Assembly: GCF_029266915.1 (NCBI RefSeq)
Contig: NZ_JARIEF010000120.1
Location: forward strand, 1-64,000
Direction: 5' to 3'
Length of the DNA stretch: 64,000 nucleotides
DNA from: Tissierella sp.
GTDB taxonomy: Bacteria > Bacillota > Clostridia > Tissierellales > Tissierellaceae
The notes below the pieces were generated by a model that was not told where the DNA came from, did not search any database, and was given only the letters and a program-made list of their open reading frames with translations. Positions 1 through 8,897 of the stretch are shown one piece after another (within the stretch, counting starts at the first letter, position 1; the number at the start of each line of letters is the position of its first letter). Both the position numbers and the translations under genes were made by a program.

Positions 1-5
1 TACTC

Positions 6-869
6 TTATTCTTCTATAATGTCTTCCCTGGTATAGTAGGCAATTCCTATAGCTCCAGGCCCTACATGAAGGCCAATTACAGGTCCTATATCTACTATGG
101 AAACCTCTTTACCCAGCTCAGCCTTCAATCTTTGAGCTAATTCTTCAGCTTCGTCTATACAATCTATATGATGAACTATGATCTCTTTTATAGCATATTT
201 TTCATCATCATCCAAGACTACCTCTAGCATTTCCTTGATTGCTCTTTTTTTAGTTCTCACAGTCTTAAAAGTTGTTGCACTTCCATTTTTCACTGTCAGA
301 ATTGGTATTAGTTTAAGTATATTTCCTATTAATGCGCTAGCATCTCCTATTCTTCCACCTTTTTGAAGATATTTTAAATTATCTGGAATAAATAGGAACT
401 TACTTCTTTTTATATTGTCTTTAACTATTTTCTTAATAGCTTCTATATCCTTACCTTCCTTAGCTGCACGTGCAGCTACTATAGCAGCAAATCCTAGTTG
501 CATGGAGTTGGTTCGGGAATCTATTATATAGATTTTTCTGTCAGGATACTCTTCCATTACTTTTTTACTTACAGCCACAGCACTGTTATATGTACCACTC
601 ATCTCGGAGGATAAAAATACACAAAGTAAATCATCACCCTTTGAAACAATGTTGACCATGGCTTTATATAACTCGCCAAGAGTCGGCTGGGAAGACAAGG
701 GTATGCCTTTTTCTTCCATCATATTATAAAATTGATCATTTTCTATTTCATTTTCTCTGATACTGTCCTCTTCAAAAGAAACATATAGGGATAAAACTCC
801 TATATCCAAGTCTTTTATAATTTTTTCATCTATATAGCTAGTGCTATCTGTCATTATCTTTACGCTCAT
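6..869 (-). CDS. DegV family fatty-acid-binding protein
   Basis: A DegV-family protein of about 287 residues. These proteins bind a fatty acid between two alpha/beta domains and, in Gram-positive bacteria, present it to the fatty acid kinase FakA. The N-terminal motif KIMTDSTSYI and the mid-protein FLFIPDNLKYLQKGGRIG block (lipid carboxylate contact) are typical. An ATG five codons upstream (884) exists, but GGAGAG lies 7-9 bases ahead of the ATG at 869, which begins MSVKIMTDS as in relatives, so 869 is preferred. It stands alone; no FakA/DAK partner is visible in the window. Confidence 0.93.
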   Translation of the reverse strand: MSVKIMTDSTSYIDEKIIKDLDIGVLSLYVSFEEDSIRENEIENDQFYNMMEEKGIPLSSQPTLGELYKAMVNIVSKGDDLLCVFLSSEMSGTYNSAVAVSKKVMEEYPDRKIYIIDSRTNSMQLGFAAIVAARAAKEGKDIEAIKKIVKDNIKRSKFLFIPDNLKYLQKGGRIGDASALIGNILKLIPILTVKNGSATTFKTVRTKKRAIKEMLEVVLDDDEKYAIKEIIVHHIDCIDEAEELAQRLKAELGKEVSIVDIGPVIGLHVGPGAIGIAYYTREDIIEE

Positions 870-1098
870 AAATCTTCTCTCCATTTCAACATTTTCAATA
901 TTTATTAATATATACTATATCATCTTTTAAAGTTTATTTCCAAAGTAAAAGCTAATATAGACTATCTATTCATTATATATCTTAACTGCTGATTGTGAAA
1001 CTAAAATTTTATTTCTTATATCTATAATTATACTCACCTTATAAATTGAAATATAGCTTAGAATAAGGATCTATTTTAAGCTACATAATTGCTTAAAT

Positions 1099-1764
1099 CT
1101 AAGCCCTGTAAAGTCCTAAGGTTCTATTTACGTCAAGCGTAAATAAGATTCCTGCGCCGGGCTCAGTTAACTTCAACATCTCTTCTATCTTATCTACTAT
1201 TTTATCCATATTTTCTTCCTTAGATAAGATAAGTACTACATCTTTTTCTGGTTCTATTTCTATATTAAATAATTTCTCCTTTTTTTCCGATCCGGAGCCT
1301 CGTGCATGAATAACAGTTCCGCCTTTAGATCCAGCAGCTTCAGCTGCATCTAACACATCATCAGATAAACCTTTGTTTACAATAACAAATATTGCTTCAT
1401 AGTCCATATCTTTCACACCTTTCTTAGCAGTGTTTGATTTATATTTATCTCCATTAATTTTTAAAGCACTCTTTAGAGGCAGAGAAAAAGCAATTCCATG
1501 ATTTGATTTATTTAAGTGAAATTTCTTTGATATTTCATCATATAAATCATCTTCTAAGCTATCGTCAATAATAGTTATAAATATTTCCTTTCTTACATCC
1601 AATACCCCTAAACGATTTAACAGTTCATTTTTAACACTGCCTTTACCTAAAAAGATTGTTCCTCCAAATGCTCCTACTCTTTGGGCTATCTTTAAAGCTT
1701 TGCTTCCTTTTCCAAAATCTAAAATACAGCAAAACAATGTTAGTTTATCAATATTAAGACTCAT
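1099..1764 (-). CDS. Tandem PII-like regulator partnered with DUF1538 protein
   Basis: About 221 residues made of two PII-like (GlnB-fold) halves. Each half carries the beta-turn signature GGT followed by a Gly-rich stretch: VGAFGGTIFLGKGS in the first, GSKGGTVIHARGSG in the second. PII proteins sense adenylate nucleotides or 2-oxoglutarate and gate transporters or enzymes. The ATG at 1764 overlaps the end of the upstream DUF1538 gene by 11 bases (ATGAGTCTTAA) behind an AGGAG site, so translation is coupled. The open frame continues upstream to 1827, but that part lies inside the DUF1538 gene and is not used. Likely role, by context: controlling the partner membrane protein. The ligand is unknown. 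Confidence 0.85.
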   Translation of the reverse strand: MSLNIDKLTLFCCILDFGKGSKALKIAQRVGAFGGTIFLGKGSVKNELLNRLGVLDVRKEIFITIIDDSLEDDLYDEISKKFHLNKSNHGIAFSLPLKSALKINGDKYKSNTAKKGVKDMDYEAIFVIVNKGLSDDVLDAAEAAGSKGGTVIHARGSGSEKKEKLFNIEIEPEKDVVLILSKEENMDKIVDKIEEMLKLTEPGAGILFTLDVNRTLGLYRA

Positions 1765-3238
1765 AAGTTTTCGACTCCTTTTCTGCTTGTATTTTGAATA
1801 TAAGTCCCAGCAATTGTATAGCAACAAGCGGCATCATAGCTACCATTGCGATTACTCCAAAACCATCTATCAATACATTTGCAGTAGGAATAACAGCAGC
1901 AGCTCCCTGAGCAAAGGCTAAAACAAATGTAGCTGTCATGGGCCCCGATGCTACCCCGCCTGAGTCATATGCAATACCAACAAATATAGGAGGTACCCTA
2001 AAGCTTAAGAAGGCTGCAAGACCAAAGCCTGGCAATAAGAAGTGCCATAGTTTAAGAGCCGGTATCATGATCCTCAGCATGGACATGGAAACAGCAAAAG
2101 CAATTCCCAGCGATAAGGTGGTTAGGATTATTTTTTTCTTTATCCTTCCAGCAGTAACTTCTTCAACTTGTTCTGTTAAGATATAAACTGCCGGTTCAGC
2201 TAATACAACCAGCATGCCTAGTAAAAATCCAATCAATGGCAGTATCCATGTATATTCTGACGATGCTATGCCCTGTCCCATTTCTCTACCGACTTCCATA
2301 AAACCAGCATTAACCCCAACTAAAAATAGAGTCAGACCCAGATAAGTATAAAGAAGGCCTTTTAATATAGTAGTCTTATTTTTCTTATTTAAATGAAATC
2401 TAGTTTTATCAAATATTAAAAAAAGTATCAATAATGGTAAGAGAGTTATTATAGACTCTTTTAAGAGTTGGGGAATTATTTTTATATAAGGGCTTATTAT
2501 TCCGACATTGGGAATGTAAGCTTCTACCTCACCTTGAATATTTGTAATTCCAGAAACTATACTCATCACCATAATGGCAAAAATTGGTCCTGCTGATGCA
2601 AGTCCTACCATTCCAAAACTGTCTTCTTCTGAAGTTTTACCTCCCTTAAGCTGAGAAACACCGTATCCCAAGGCTAGGATAAAGGGAGTTGTCATAGCTC
2701 CAGTTGTTGCACCTGATGCGTCTACAGATATTGCTAAAAACTCTTCGCTTACTATCATTCCCAGTAATAATATTATCCCATAGGTTATTACAAAAATCTT
2801 GTTTAAAGGTTTTCCATATAAGATTCTAAGAAGGCCTATTCCTACCATAAGTCCTACTCCTATTGATACAACTACCAAGATAAGAGTGCTTCCTATAATT
2901 CCTCCTGATGCTAAATTTACCTGATCTGCAAGTATTTTAAGATCTGGTTCAGCTATTGTTATCAAAAAACCTAAGATAAACCCTAAGATACCAACTATAT
3001 AAGACTTGTTGGTTTTAGCAATTGTTTGACCCATTAAGTTTCCGATAGGACCTATACCTATGTGGGCACCAAATAAGAATATTCCAAGTCCAAGTATAAC
3101 AAATACAGCTCCTATTAAAAACCTGGCCATCATTTCTCCTTCTATTGGAACTAGGGTGAAATTTAAGATAACAACTAAAATTGTTATAGGTAAAACAGAT
3201 AGGAGTACTTCTTTTATTTTTTCTAAAAGTATATTCAA
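1754..3238 (-). CDS. DUF1538 family membrane transporter-like protein
   Basis: A 494-residue polytopic membrane protein (about 12 hydrophobic segments) built from two repeats. Each repeat carries an acidic-proline motif in a membrane segment: TIAEPDLKILADQV near residue 100 and VVLAEPAVYILTEQV near 350. This is the DUF1538 family, of unknown substrate, regularly found next to PII-like genes. The start is a TTG at 3238, 5 bases after AGGAGGGG; no better ATG exists near the N-terminus. It is followed directly by the tandem PII-like gene. The two-repeat transporter paired with a two-repeat PII protein suggests matching symmetry, which is inference. Confidence 0.88.
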   Translation of the reverse strand: MNILLEKIKEVLLSVLPITILVVILNFTLVPIEGEMMARFLIGAVFVILGLGIFLFGAHIGIGPIGNLMGQTIAKTNKSYIVGILGFILGFLITIAEPDLKILADQVNLASGGIIGSTLILVVVSIGVGLMVGIGLLRILYGKPLNKIFVITYGIILLLGMIVSEEFLAISVDASGATTGAMTTPFILALGYGVSQLKGGKTSEEDSFGMVGLASAGPIFAIMVMSIVSGITNIQGEVEAYIPNVGIISPYIKIIPQLLKESIITLLPLLILFLIFDKTRFHLNKKNKTTILKGLLYTYLGLTLFLVGVNAGFMEVGREMGQGIASSEYTWILPLIGFLLGMLVVLAEPAVYILTEQVEEVTAGRIKKKIILTTLSLGIAFAVSMSMLRIMIPALKLWHFLLPGFGLAAFLSFRVPPIFVGIAYDSGGVASGPMTATFVLAFAQGAAAVIPTANVLIDGFGVIAMVAMMPLVAIQLLGLIFKIQAEKESKTYES

Positions 3239-3421
3239 ACAATCCCCTCCTTTGAAACTTTCATCTTTAAATTTACTTGTTTTATATATTATTTATTTTA
3301 TATATTGTTTATTTCAATTGTTTATTTTAATATATAGCTTGATAAATATATTAATCTTATTATATCTTAAGTAACTAGTTTTTAGAATACAATTTTACGC
3401 TAAGCCATATGCCTATGTACT

Positions 3422-3460
3422 AAAAAACCGACAGATTTAGCTATTTGCTTAATCTACCGG
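3422..3460 (-). terminator. Rho-independent terminator after the VTE5/VTE6-like gene
   Basis: On the minus strand a CCGGTAGATT arm pairs with AATCTGTCGG and is followed by a run of T. It closes the 3475-4932 gene. Confidence 0.8.
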
Positions 3461-3474
3461 CTATAAATCAAAGA

Positions 3475-4932
3475 TTACTTGAATATAAAGAACATAAACA
3501 ACTGACCTGTAATCATAATTAAACTTAAAGTTATAAAGTTAACTGCATTGTTGCTCATTATCTTTAAACCTTTTACAGGTTTATCATCTCTTATATTCTT
3601 TTTGTCTTGAAGTTGACCATTTTCTCCTAAGTACTTGCTTTGAAGAAGCACTCCTATAATGCTGTCCAATATAGAACCTAAAAAGCCTAATACGGCTATA
3701 ATAATAAATCCTCTACTGCCAAACTGCGGAAGGGCAAATGTCGAAAGTAGAAGGCTTCCAACTAAACCTGCAAGAAGACCGGCAAAAGATACACCGCCGG
3801 AGAGACCTCCAGGCATTGTTTTTCCATTTAGTATATTAAATACTCTGCCCTTGGTCATCATTCCAATTTCTGAAGAAAAAGTATCCGCTGCTGCTGCTGA
3901 GAAAACTGCAAAAGCAGGCAGAAGTATAAAGTTTTTATCCGGCAGTAAGTAGGCAGCCCAGACTATAATGCAAGCTGGAAGAGAGTTGGCCAGGACTTGT
4001 TTCCAATTTCTAGCACCGCTATCATCTTGAAGAGATTCTGCCTTTATTTTATAATCATTTTTTATTTTACTTATTAGACTACCCAAAACAAAAAATACCA
4101 ATAAACTTACAGCTATCCAAACTCCTCCTAGACTATAAAGAGTCAGAGCTGTAAAAAAAGCAGCTAACATACCATCTGGAGTTATTGACCTGAGCTTAAA
4201 AGCTGCAAGCAATATAATTGAAGCTACCAGCATATAGATTACTAATCCTATGCTTCCAAATTGAAGAGCAAGCGTCGCAAACAAAGAGCTTCCTATCGGT
4301 AGACTTAAGTTATCACAACCTCCCTCTCCTATGAGTTCTATAAATGTTGAAACTATAGAAGTTAAGAAGGCAATAAATATTATCGCTGGAAGACTTACTT
4401 CTCTAAGCGTTCCACTACCTTGAAAAACATATAGGCAGACAGATGTAACTATAAAAGATACAAGCAGAACCATCATGCTTCCTTCTAGTGTTTTATCAGG
4501 AGCAAAGGAGAAGGCTTTTATCCTGCCCCATTTTTGTCCAACTACTGCCGCAAGCCCATCTCCATAAGCCATGGTGAGGAGTCCTATAAAGGGCAAGGTC
4601 TGCCAGCCAAGAAGAAATCCTGCCCCCGATAAGAAAAGCATGCTTATAGGATAGTAAACTGTTCCCAGACTATCATCTTCCCGTTCCATAGCTGATATTA
4701 TATTGTGTTTGAGACTGAGTATATTTACAGGAATAAATACCAGAGGAACTATTATAAGAGGCCAGAGTTTAGTAAAAAAGGGCGTAAAAAATACCCAATT
4801 TCCTAAAAATATATGTACAAACTTTCGTGAGATTTCTGATGAGCCTTTGTTTATTCGTGCTATGATTGTGCCAACAGCAAGTACAATTCCTATATAGCAT
4901 AGTGACCATGCTATAACTTTAATATTTTCCAT
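3475..4932 (-). CDS. Fused prenol kinase (VTE5-like) / DUF92 (VTE6-like) membrane protein
   Basis: A 485-residue integral membrane protein with two domains. Residues 1-245 resemble the CTP-dependent dolichol/phytol kinase family (VTE5), with the diagnostic RKFVH at 36-40 and the glycine/aspartate block AYGDGLAAVVGQKWG near 125. Residues 250-485 are a DUF92 domain, the family of plant phytyl-phosphate kinase VTE6 (motifs GGVSFAGLLAG, GFLGSILDSIIGV). Together they could take a prenyl alcohol through its monophosphate to the diphosphate, an isoprenoid salvage path. The ATG is preceded by AAGGAGAAAGTA. It lies next to the heliorhodopsin remnant; a functional link is speculation. Substrate not determined. 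Confidence 0.82.
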   Translation of the reverse strand: MENIKVIAWSLCYIGIVLAVGTIIARINKGSSEISRKFVHIFLGNWVFFTPFFTKLWPLIIVPLVFIPVNILSLKHNIISAMEREDDSLGTVYYPISMLFLSGAGFLLGWQTLPFIGLLTMAYGDGLAAVVGQKWGRIKAFSFAPDKTLEGSMMVLLVSFIVTSVCLYVFQGSGTLREVSLPAIIFIAFLTSIVSTFIELIGEGGCDNLSLPIGSSLFATLALQFGSIGLVIYMLVASIILLAAFKLRSITPDGMLAAFFTALTLYSLGGVWIAVSLLVFFVLGSLISKIKNDYKIKAESLQDDSGARNWKQVLANSLPACIIVWAAYLLPDKNFILLPAFAVFSAAAADTFSSEIGMMTKGRVFNILNGKTMPGGLSGGVSFAGLLAGLVGSLLLSTFALPQFGSRGFIIIAVLGFLGSILDSIIGVLLQSKYLGENGQLQDKKNIRDDKPVKGLKIMSNNAVNFITLSLIMITGQLFMFFIFK

Positions 4933-5031
4933 TACTTTCTCCTTTTAATGAATCTTATTTAACTTAATCTATATAAAAACTTCCAAAATATATTGTAGCA
5001 TACTTTTATAAGTTTTAATTATATTTAAAGC

Positions 5032-5077
5032 AAAAAACACCCCTTCTATTTTAAATTCAAGCAGAAGAAGTGTTTTT
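5032..5077 (-). terminator. Terminator just after the heliorhodopsin stump
   Basis: An AACACTTCTTCT arm pairs with AGAAGGGGTGTT and is followed by T on the minus strand. It sits 7 bases after the stop codon of the heliorhodopsin remnant, as expected for that gene's original terminator. Confidence 0.7.
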
Positions 5078-5083
5078 ATTTTT

Positions 5084-5251
5084 TTAAGGCTGCATAACTC
5101 CACCAAATGCTATCCAGGCTAGGACAGATTTTGCTACTAAACTTAAAACTATATATGCTTTTTCTCCATATATATAATCTTTCCATTTTCCTACTCCTTT
5201 GTATTGCAGGATCATGTTGATTGGAAATCCTTCATATACATACTTGACAAA
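5084..5251 (-). pseudogene. C-terminal remnant of a heliorhodopsin gene
   Basis: Reading the minus strand from 5251 to the TAA at 5084 gives 55 residues: the end of helix 6, the loop QYKGVGKWKDYIYGE, then helix 7 AYIVLSLVAKSVLAWIAF. The loop and the helix-7 AKSxLAW motif, with the retinal-attaching lysine (codon 5129-5131), match heliorhodopsins, which normally have about 250 residues and seven helices. A TGA at 5252-5254 stops the frame upstream and no start codon or N-terminal helices exist; the next sequence is the leader of the divergent MATE gene. It is therefore a 5'-truncated relic whose terminator survives. Family assignment is from memory of conserved motifs, not from a search. Confidence 0.72.
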
Positions 5252-5343
5252 TCAATTCTAAATTTACGTCTAGATAAGTCCTATCAAATGTGATATGGTA
5301 TCCAATAATCAAAGCATAAAATTTATAAGGAGATGTGAATTAA

Positions 5344-6756
5344 TTGAAGCAAGTAAAAAAAGAAAATGATTTAAATGAAGTAATAGAAGAAAATGAAATG
5401 GAAAACGGTAAAATTTATAAATTATTATTAAAATTTTCTCTCCCTGCTATAGTAGGCATGTTGGTAAATGCTTTATATAATGTAGTTGATAGTATCTTTA
5501 TAGGTCGTGGCGTAGGTGATTTAGCACTTGCAGGAGTTACTGTGGGACTGCCTTTAATGACTATTTTCATGGCCTGTGTTATGCTAATTGGTATGGGTGC
5601 AACCTCACTTATATCTATACGAATGGGCCAGAAAAAAGAAGAAGAAGCTGAAGTTATAGTAGGCAATGCCTTGGTATTATTTATAGTAATTGGTATTACA
5701 CTGACCGCTTTAGGATTAATTTTTATTAAGCCTATACTTAGATCCTTTGGAGCAAGTCCTGCTACTCTACCCTTTGCAGTAGATTATATGAGGATAATCC
5801 TCCTGGGAAGTGTCTTTATGGCAATAGGTCTTGGTATGAACAACTTTATCAGAGCAGAAGGAAATCCAAAGATAGCAATGAATACTATGCTTATAGGTGC
5901 AATTACTAATATTATTTTAGACTACATATTTATCTTTATATTTAAATGGGGAATAAAAGGAGCCGCAATAGCAACTATAATGTCTTATATGGTTACTAGT
6001 ACTTGGGTGATCTATCACTTTATCTCTGGCAAAAGTAAACTTAAGATTAAAAGAGATAACCTAAAGCTAAAAGCTCTGATGGTTAAAAGTATTCTTATTA
6101 TAGGTTTTCCAACCTTTGCTATGCAGATAACTAGCAGTATACAGCACTTGATCCTCAATCGTAGCCTGGCTCACTATGGAGGAGATATGGCTTTAGCTGC
6201 AATCGGTATAATCATGAGTGTATCAACCCTCCTAGTTATGCCCGCAATGGGTATCAGTCAAGGTGCCCAGCCTATCATAGGCTATAACTATGGCGCTAAG
6301 AGATATGGCCGGGTAAAAGATACACTTAAACTATCTCTGGCCGCTGCTTCTATAATAGTTACTTTAGGATACTTGGTTTCAAGGTTTTGGCCAGCCCAGC
6401 TGATCGGTCTCTTCAATCAAAAACCAGAATTGGTAGAACTTGGAACTCACGCCATAGGAATTTTCTTTAAATTCCTGCCTCTAATAGGTGTTCAAATCAT
6501 GAGTGCTAGTTACTTCCAAGCAGTGGGTAAGCCTCGACAAGCTACCATCTTAAGTTTATCCAGACAGGTATTTATATTTATACCTCTTCTGCTTATCCTC
6601 CCTCTTAGATGGGGATTAGAGGGTATATGGTGGTCAGGTCCACTTTCAGATGTAGCAGCTTTTGTCTTAACTGGTGTATGGTTATGGTTTGAGATACGAC
6701 ACTTAACACGTACTGAAGATTTATATAAAGATAGTACTGCCGAAATAAGAGCTTAA
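5344..6756 (+). CDS. MATE family efflux transporter (first of three)
   Basis: A 470-residue, 12-segment MATE exporter (Na+ or H+ antiport of drugs and cationic toxins). The two homologous halves begin KLLLKFSLPAIVGMLVNALYN (near 26) and ILIIGFPTFAMQITSSIQ (near 250); the RAEGNPKIAM and GAQPIIGYNYGAKRYG blocks are typical. The assigned start is a TTG at 5344, about 11 bases after AAGGAG, which is long; an in-frame ATG at codon 18 (MENGKIYKLL) is the alternative. A strong bidirectional terminator follows. Substrate unknown. Confidence 0.9.
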   Translation: MKQVKKENDLNEVIEENEMENGKIYKLLLKFSLPAIVGMLVNALYNVVDSIFIGRGVGDLALAGVTVGLPLMTIFMACVMLIGMGATSLISIRMGQKKEEEAEVIVGNALVLFIVIGITLTALGLIFIKPILRSFGASPATLPFAVDYMRIILLGSVFMAIGLGMNNFIRAEGNPKIAMNTMLIGAITNIILDYIFIFIFKWGIKGAAIATIMSYMVTSTWVIYHFISGKSKLKIKRDNLKLKALMVKSILIIGFPTFAMQITSSIQHLILNRSLAHYGGDMALAAIGIIMSVSTLLVMPAMGISQGAQPIIGYNYGAKRYGRVKDTLKLSLAAASIIVTLGYLVSRFWPAQLIGLFNQKPELVELGTHAIGIFFKFLPLIGVQIMSASYFQAVGKPRQATILSLSRQVFIFIPLLLILPLRWGLEGIWWSGPLSDVAAFVLTGVWLWFEIRHLTRTEDLYKDSTAEIRA

Positions 6757-6768
6757 TGTTTTAATATC

Positions 6769-6827
6769 AAAAAACCTCTCCGCCTAGTAAGATTAAACTA
6801 TCTTAATAAGCTAGAGAGGTTTTTTTA
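6769..6827. terminator. Bidirectional terminator between MATE gene and VOC gene
   Basis: AAAAAACCTCTC pairs with GAGAGGTTTTTTT around a 30-base centre. It can serve the plus-strand MATE gene and the minus-strand VOC gene, whose stop codon lies in the T/A run. Confidence 0.85.
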
Positions 6828-7175
6828 TAGAAATTTTTGTATTTCAAGCGTGTAGCCATTGTTGTCTTTTAAAAAGAAGTGGTAGATATTAAACTTTTTA
6901 TTTTCTTTAGGACCCTCTTCAATATCTATTCCTTTTGCTTTAATCTCTTTATAGACTCTATCTACATCATCTGTTACTAGAGTTATAATAGGACTTTTTT
7001 TCTCTGGTGTAGGTTTTATATGATCGCAAAAACCAAGACAGGCTGAATCATTTACCCTGTATATCCTGCATGTTTTCTGGTCTTTATAGAGCTTTAAACC
7101 CAATACTTCCGAATAAAACTTATCTGTTGCTTGTAAATCCTCTGTACCTAGGAATATTATAAATTCATTATACAT
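6825..7175 (-). CDS. VOC superfamily (glyoxalase-like) protein
   Basis: 116 residues with the beta-alpha-beta-beta-beta pattern of one vicinal-oxygen-chelate module pair: LGTEDLQATDKFYSEVLGL at the N-terminus and FFLKDNNGYTLEIQKF at the C-terminus, where the Glu of the final strand is a usual metal ligand. Such proteins include glyoxalase I, fosfomycin/bleomycin resistance proteins and ring-cleaving dioxygenases; the small size does not decide between them. It is followed upstream in the same direction by an unrelated gene at 7204, 28 bases away, so the two may be co-transcribed. Confidence 0.8.
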   Translation of the reverse strand: MYNEFIIFLGTEDLQATDKFYSEVLGLKLYKDQKTCRIYRVNDSACLGFCDHIKPTPEKKSPIITLVTDDVDRVYKEIKAKGIDIEEGPKENKKFNIYHFFLKDNNGYTLEIQKFL

Positions 7176-7203
7176 GATGATTCCTCCTTTTTATTCCGTA
7201 TCC

Positions 7204-7905
7204 TTAATTTTCTAGTTCTCCTATCCTATCTATATAATCTTTTTGACCATGTTTTGGATTATAGTCTGCCCTGAAGAATACTTTAAACTCCATGGCATCA
7301 AAACCATATTCTTTTAGGATCTTAATCAATAAGTCCCTGAACTGATTGGCGTTGAAATCTGTATTTATATAAATTTTATCTCTTAGTTTTATTGGAATTT
7401 CTATTTCCTCCTTAGTTTTAGCAAAATAGTTTATCCTTTGACCGTTCATATTTGTTTTATTTTCAAAGCTTCTAAATAGTTCTTCATCTAATTCTACAAA
7501 TAGCTCACAAGCTTTTATATAGAGCGCTTTCCAGCTTCTGGCTTGGACGAGTTCTTCATCTAAAAACTTAAATCCGAGTGGTTTTATATAGGTAAAGTTT
7601 TCCAAAAGACTGTGGGGTATCTTACTGTCAACCCTGTAATCATCTTGTGCAGCTTTTATATCATCTTTTATTTCTTCTTCTATATTAATCTCTAAAAGAT
7701 TTAACTGCCCAAAACCAAGACTCATTTCTTCTTTGATATGTGATATCCTTCCATAGATGTGATCTAGATTTTCAGGGAGATATCCTTCTGATATAAAATG
7801 CTCAACTATAAGCTCGATTTCTTCAAGAAGTTCTTGCAATATATGACTTATTCTAATTGAGTTTTCAGGCAGCTGCACCTTTATAGCTTCTATTATTTCA
7901 TCCAT
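7204..7905 (-). CDS. Hypothetical protein, acidic and helical
   Basis: A 233-residue soluble protein that I do not recognise. The N-terminal half is rich in Glu/Ile/Leu and predicted helical (ILQELLEEIELIVEHFISEG); the C-terminal half is mixed, with INTDFNANQFRDLLIKILKEYG and FKVFFRADYNPKHGQ. No signal peptide or membrane segment. Start ATG at 7905 has GGAGGGATATT upstream. It lies between the Ntn hydrolase (53 bases upstream) and the VOC gene (28 bases downstream), all on the minus strand, so a three-gene transcription unit is possible. Confidence 0.7.
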   Translation of the reverse strand: MDEIIEAIKVQLPENSIRISHILQELLEEIELIVEHFISEGYLPENLDHIYGRISHIKEEMSLGFGQLNLLEINIEEEIKDDIKAAQDDYRVDSKIPHSLLENFTYIKPLGFKFLDEELVQARSWKALYIKACELFVELDEELFRSFENKTNMNGQRINYFAKTKEEIEIPIKLRDKIYINTDFNANQFRDLLIKILKEYGFDAMEFKVFFRADYNPKHGQKDYIDRIGELEN

Positions 7906-7958
7906 AATATCCCTCCGATTTATCTCTTAATCTGGTCCAGATACAAGTTTTCTAAGTT

Positions 7959-8897
7959 CTATATTAACTTTTCTGAAGTAAATTCTTCATTTATGATAAA
8001 TTCCTGTCTCTTTGTTTCATCTTTTATATCATCAAAACCAATTTCATAAACTGTTGGATTGGTATGAGACTTTACAGTCAGGAGTTTTTTATGTGTATCA
8101 TACCCACAAGTATATCGAGTAAAAGTAGTTTCTTGGTACTTTTTATTCTGAACAAAACCCTCCGGCATGACCATAGAATTCATTATATTGTAAAAATGTG
8201 AAAAAGCTTCTTTAGAGTTTTCAGAGCCTTTATTTCTTTTAACTAAATAAAATGATTTAATAAATCTCGAAAATGGATCATATCCCCCTGGTAGGTCTTT
8301 AGAAGAATTAAAGTCTTCAAGTTTTTCCATATCATAATACTTATGGAGCCTTTTTACATGTGAATCAAACCTTGGAGAGTTTGTCATTACATTATAAGGA
8401 TTTTCATAGTAAACAATCTCACCTTTTTTTGGCTCTACTACTATACATCTCTTGGTAGAATCAGAAAACATAAAGTGGAAATCTGGCGTTATAACCTTAT
8501 TACCCCTATGGTCCCTGCTTGAGAAGTGTATGTTTGGAATATCTTCTATCAACTCTTCTACAGATTTGTAGTGTGTTAAGCAATAATTAAAATAATCTAA
8601 ACTAGATATATTTATCTTGCCTTCTTTAACCTTATCGTCATAGAGATTAAAGCCTGTAAATGTATTTGTTATTCCAGCTAATCCATACTCATTTACTCCA
8701 TCTTTTAAGGGATCTTTATTAGCAAAACAAACTCCTAGAGCCTTATATTTTGAATGGAGGGGCTTACCCATTAAATCATCACAAAAATTATATCCTCTTG
8801 GAAAATAAAGCGCATTATAAGTTACCGGAACTTCAAAATCCATAGTTCTTCCAATAACTGAGCCTCTGTCATAATCTATTTTTATACCTGTACACAT
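7959..8897 (-). CDS. Linear amide C-N hydrolase (choloylglycine hydrolase / penicillin V acylase family)
   Basis: A 312-residue Ntn hydrolase. The initiator Met is followed directly by the nucleophile Cys2 (MCTGI), with Arg17 and Asp20 in GRTMDF, an Asn in GLAGITNTFTG, an Asn in MTNSPRFD and an Arg in FTRYTCGYD, the usual active-site set. Members cleave bile-salt amides, penicillin V or N-acyl homoserine lactones; motifs alone do not settle the substrate. There is no signal peptide, so the enzyme is cytoplasmic. It is the most upstream gene of a possible three-gene unit running down to the terminator at 6769. Confidence 0.9.
   Translation of the reverse strand: MCTGIKIDYDRGSVIGRTMDFEVPVTYNALYFPRGYNFCDDLMGKPLHSKYKALGVCFANKDPLKDGVNEYGLAGITNTFTGFNLYDDKVKEGKINISSLDYFNYCLTHYKSVEELIEDIPNIHFSSRDHRGNKVITPDFHFMFSDSTKRCIVVEPKKGEIVYYENPYNVMTNSPRFDSHVKRLHKYYDMEKLEDFNSSKDLPGGYDPFSRFIKSFYLVKRNKGSENSKEAFSHFYNIMNSMVMPEGFVQNKKYQETTFTRYTCGYDTHKKLLTVKSHTNPTVYEIGFDDIKDETKRQEFIINEEFTSEKLI

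Noticed and set aside
5244-5276. Sigma-A promoter TTGACA with TAGATA ahead of the first MATE gene
   Set aside because: Spacing is 21 bases, outside the normal 16-18, and the -35 lies within the heliorhodopsin remnant.
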